Positions 61,987 through 64,000 of a stretch of 64,000 bases of DNA are shown here, in pieces. The DNA is taken from NCBI GenBank assembly GCA_900239685.1, contig OENT01000226.1, positions 70,150 to 134,149 on the forward strand, in the 5' to 3' direction. The notes beneath the pieces were generated by a model. That model worked only from the letters and a program-made list of their open reading frames with translations. It was not told the origin of the DNA and did not search any database. A program made the position numbers and the translations under genes. Source of the DNA: Rotaria macrura (Eukaryota > Rotifera > Eurotatoria > Philodinida > Philodinidae). Every line of letters begins with the position of its first letter. Within the stretch, counting starts at the first letter, position 1.

Positions 61987-63427
61987 CACGGAAAAAATTT
62001 CGCTAAAAAACGCGGTTTGGAACGCTATTTGGAAACGAGGGAGTCAGACCGTATATTAGTCTTTCCAAAAACAGTAAAAACCGCGGTTTTTTCAAGACGC
62101 GGTAGAATGCGTTTTTAAAAAACCGTCTGACTCCCGTGATTTTTGGAAACCACTAAATACCGTGATTTTTTGACACCGCGATACAGAGTGGTTTTTTAAG
62201 ATATACTCAAACTGTGAAAAAAATAATTAACCAAAATTATTTACACTTTCATAGTATTGCTTAATAACTTCTTGGTACAGGTAATTTCTATAGGAAACTG
62301 TCATTATTGCTCGTTTTTCACTTAGTCGCCCTGTAATCAATCTAATTATATACATTTCATTTATTTTTGGTCGAGGCAGGATTCGAACACTAATTTTTCT
62401 CATATACCTCTACTTTTCTAAATTCGTACATGACAATACAAACTACTCGATCATATTTGCGCACATAAATCTATCAGCGAATCTACCTTATAAGCTGATC
62501 GAGCATAAGGGAAAACCACTGATTTTTGATTTTGCGATTTTTTTAAAAATTTTTAATAGATTGATTACAGTTAATGAAATCGGCAAAATAAACAAAAAAA
62601 TTTTAAAAATCACAGAAATCAGAAAAGATCAAATTAGGAAAATCAGAGAATAAATTAAATCAGGAAAATCAAAAGACTCTTGTTTAAACTGTTTCATCCA
62701 CCCTTGATTCAAATTTTGAACAACAAGGATACAAAACTTTATCACGCTGATCGAATCATTGATTTTTTAATTTTACAATTAATTAAATATCAAAAAACTC
62801 TAGTGTTTCCGGCTTGACTGCTAGCCTTTTACACTGATTCCCTCTCAAATGAGATCCACTTTATGAAAATAAAATTCATCAATACAATTAAACGACACAC
62901 TCTCTTGGCCCAGAAACTCAATACGGAGTCTTTTTTCTCAATTGTAAATTTCATTTCGTTGTCAAATTTTATTTTAAAAAAATCTTTGTTTTCGCAAAAT
63001 TCATTTCATATAAGAGGCACTCATTTGTGACTACAGTTAAAACGATATTAACAGTATTTCATGCGATCTCAAACTGCAAGGTTGGATGCCAAAATTAAAA
63101 TTGCGATAATCTCCGTGTCGGAAAATCCAGACTAACCGCATTTCAGAATATCGCGGCTATAATGGTGTTTACTGCGGTTTTGGGTAACCGCGTGTAACCG
63201 CGTTGTGGAATATCGCGTTTACAATGGTATTTACTGCGATTTTGGGAAACCGAGTCGAACCGCGTTTTCGAATACCGTGGTCTTCGTTTAGGAAGCTGCG
63301 TTCAATTTAAAATGCAGCGAGAAAAACCGCGGTTAACCGCATATTTTTCAGAGACACTGCGATTTTCTAGGGAAAACCCGCGGTTAGGTGAAAATAACCG
63401 CGGTTTTTCCCTAAAAAATTTTCCGTA
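61987..63427. mobile_element. Non-autonomous element built on ACCGCGGTT words
   Basis: The left end is ACGGAAAAAATTTCGCTAAAAAACGCGGTT (61988 on) and the right end, reverse-complemented, is ACGGAAAATTTTTTAGGGAAAAACCGCGGTT, an imperfect terminal inverted repeat of about 30 bp. Both end zones (about 61988-62200 and 63110-63427) iterate ACCGCGGTT, AACCGCGT and ACGCGGTT in both orientations. The middle (about 62200-63100) is AT-rich and contains a second word family, AAAATCAG/CTGATTTT, around 62510-62780, perhaps a nested insertion. It has no transposase. Confidence 0.65.
62368..62450 (-). other. tRNA-like 3' half with CCA, probably a relic
   Basis: On the minus strand the 3' part reads GTGTTCGAATCCTGCCTCGACCA. 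This combines a B-box-like T-loop (GTTCGAATCC) with an acceptor strand followed by CCA. A 5' TCGAG at 62450 could pair with CTCGA before the CCA, giving an 80-nt span. The T-stem and D-arm do not pair well and I cannot name an anticodon, so I do not call it a working tRNA. Confidence 0.25.
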
Positions 63428-63719
63428 GGAGGTAACAGCATATCACATCGGTATATCTCTTCGTACACATGTTACATGTTATTAGTGATACATCTAACTA
63501 GAAAATATAAGACGGTGTCATCCCAATCAGGAGCAATATAGGTACATATACAAACAAAGTATAGCAATAGCAAATATGTAGATTTTCTGTTTCTCAAATA
63601 AAGAAGTTCGACCAATAGGACAAAAATTTTACATGTATTTCTTTGTTGGTATGTATCACTGAAAATGAGAAGATATTTTTTCTTTTCAATCAATTTTAAA
63701 TCTATAGAAACCAGAAAAC
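63428..63719. other. 3' flank of the partial gene
   Basis: Non-coding; the minus-strand frame at 63472-63693 has no family features. Confidence 0.4.
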
Positions 63720-63932
63720 CTAATTTCTGCTGTTTCTTCGCAAGTATCTTGCTAATTCAGCCCAATTAGTATGAGTTTCAATTAGTGAGAGCATGTGTAA
63801 AAGTTCAAAACTTCGACTGACTTCATGATTGAAGTCTCTGCTTTTTTTCCTAGAACCAACATAGAAGTTTTTGCCATTTAGCTGAACGTAATTATGGATT
63901 TTCTTTTCAGACCGAGCTGTTTTCGACGAAGA
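63720..63932 (-). CDS. Last exon of an unidentified gene (partial)
   Basis: A 70-codon frame ends at TAG (63722-63720) and starts right after a splice acceptor (TTTTTGATAG|TCT) at 63933. The product is basic and polar: ARSEKKIHNYVQLNGKNFYV early on, then SFELLHMLSLIETHTNWAEL and a final ARYLRRNSRN. Codon use and the clean acceptor support a true exon. The rest of the gene lies beyond the right edge of the window. I do not recognise the family. Confidence 0.5.
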   Translation of the reverse strand, partial: SSSKTARSEKKIHNYVQLNGKNFYVGSRKKSRDFNHEVSRSFELLHMLSLIETHTNWAELARYLRRNSRN

Positions 63933-64000
63933 CTATCAAAAAGTAACAGATAGAGAGATACATTTGACCTATGCATATAACGATATTTATAATTGTTACT

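Noticed and set aside
1..64000. CRISPR arrays, bacterial operons or rRNA genes
   Set aside because: No regularly spaced identical repeats with unique spacers, no ribosome-binding-site patterns, and no rRNA core sequence were seen; introns show this is nuclear eukaryotic DNA.

Overview
The window reads as an AT-rich animal genome with a patchwork of genes. Most introns that can be resolved are 50-70 bp with GT..AG ends, although a few exceed 1 kb. Typical metazoan housekeeping and chromatin genes (eIF5, MED6, FDXR, MALSU1, SETDB1, RSBN1) sit beside genes of fungal or bacterial flavour: a DAL5-like permease, a BSP-type peptidase with a lectin tail, and pentapeptide and NHL repeats. Together with the B-box/coiled-coil protein and decayed DNA transposons, this fits a bdelloid rotifer (Adineta/Rotaria type). 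That assignment is inference; no marker gene here proves it.

Layout. 1-930 is a ~93-bp degenerate tandem repeat that fades into unrecognisable sequence by ~2.6 kb. 4258-7599 is a dead pogo/Tigger-like transposon with C-rich inverted ends flanked by TA. 8.8-9.5 kb holds a B-box/coiled-coil gene, and 11.9-12.4 kb a frameshifted coding remnant. 15.0-16.6 kb (+) is a permease. 17.5-20.7 kb (-) is a 902-residue membrane protein that joins pentapeptide repeats to a six-blade NHL propeller. 22.3-23.7 kb (-) is an ADP-ribosyl cyclase of the CD38 family.

26.5-47.7 kb is a run of five genes, all on the minus strand: MALSU1 (mitoribosome assembly), FDXR (mitochondrial ferredoxin reductase), MED6 (Mediator), SETDB1 (H3K9 methyltransferase) and RSBN1/KDM9 (a JmjC-like histone demethylase family). 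I resolved the exon structure of each, and the summed exon lengths are whole codons. At 50.4-51.1 kb (+) a small gene encodes one membrane helix followed by a C-terminal chromodomain, an unusual combination. 51.7-52.8 kb (-) is the intronless peptidase-lectin gene. 56.8-59.9 kb (-) is translation factor eIF5 in eight exons. The last exon of an unidentified gene lies at 63.7-63.9 kb (-).

The right end is rich in non-coding elements. There is a ~465-bp long palindrome at 53.6-54.1 kb. Three elements (55.4-56.1, 60.28-61.21 and 61.99-63.43 kb) are each built from many copies of one short palindromic word in both orientations. A tRNA-like 3' end lies inside the last of these.

Functionally, the two mitochondrial genes and the chromatin/transcription genes are neighbours but nothing shows that they form an operon. 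SETDB1 next to RSBN1 puts a histone methyltransferase beside a putative histone demethylase, which is notable because bdelloids are reported to have an expanded SETDB1 family linked to N4-methylcytosine DNA marks.
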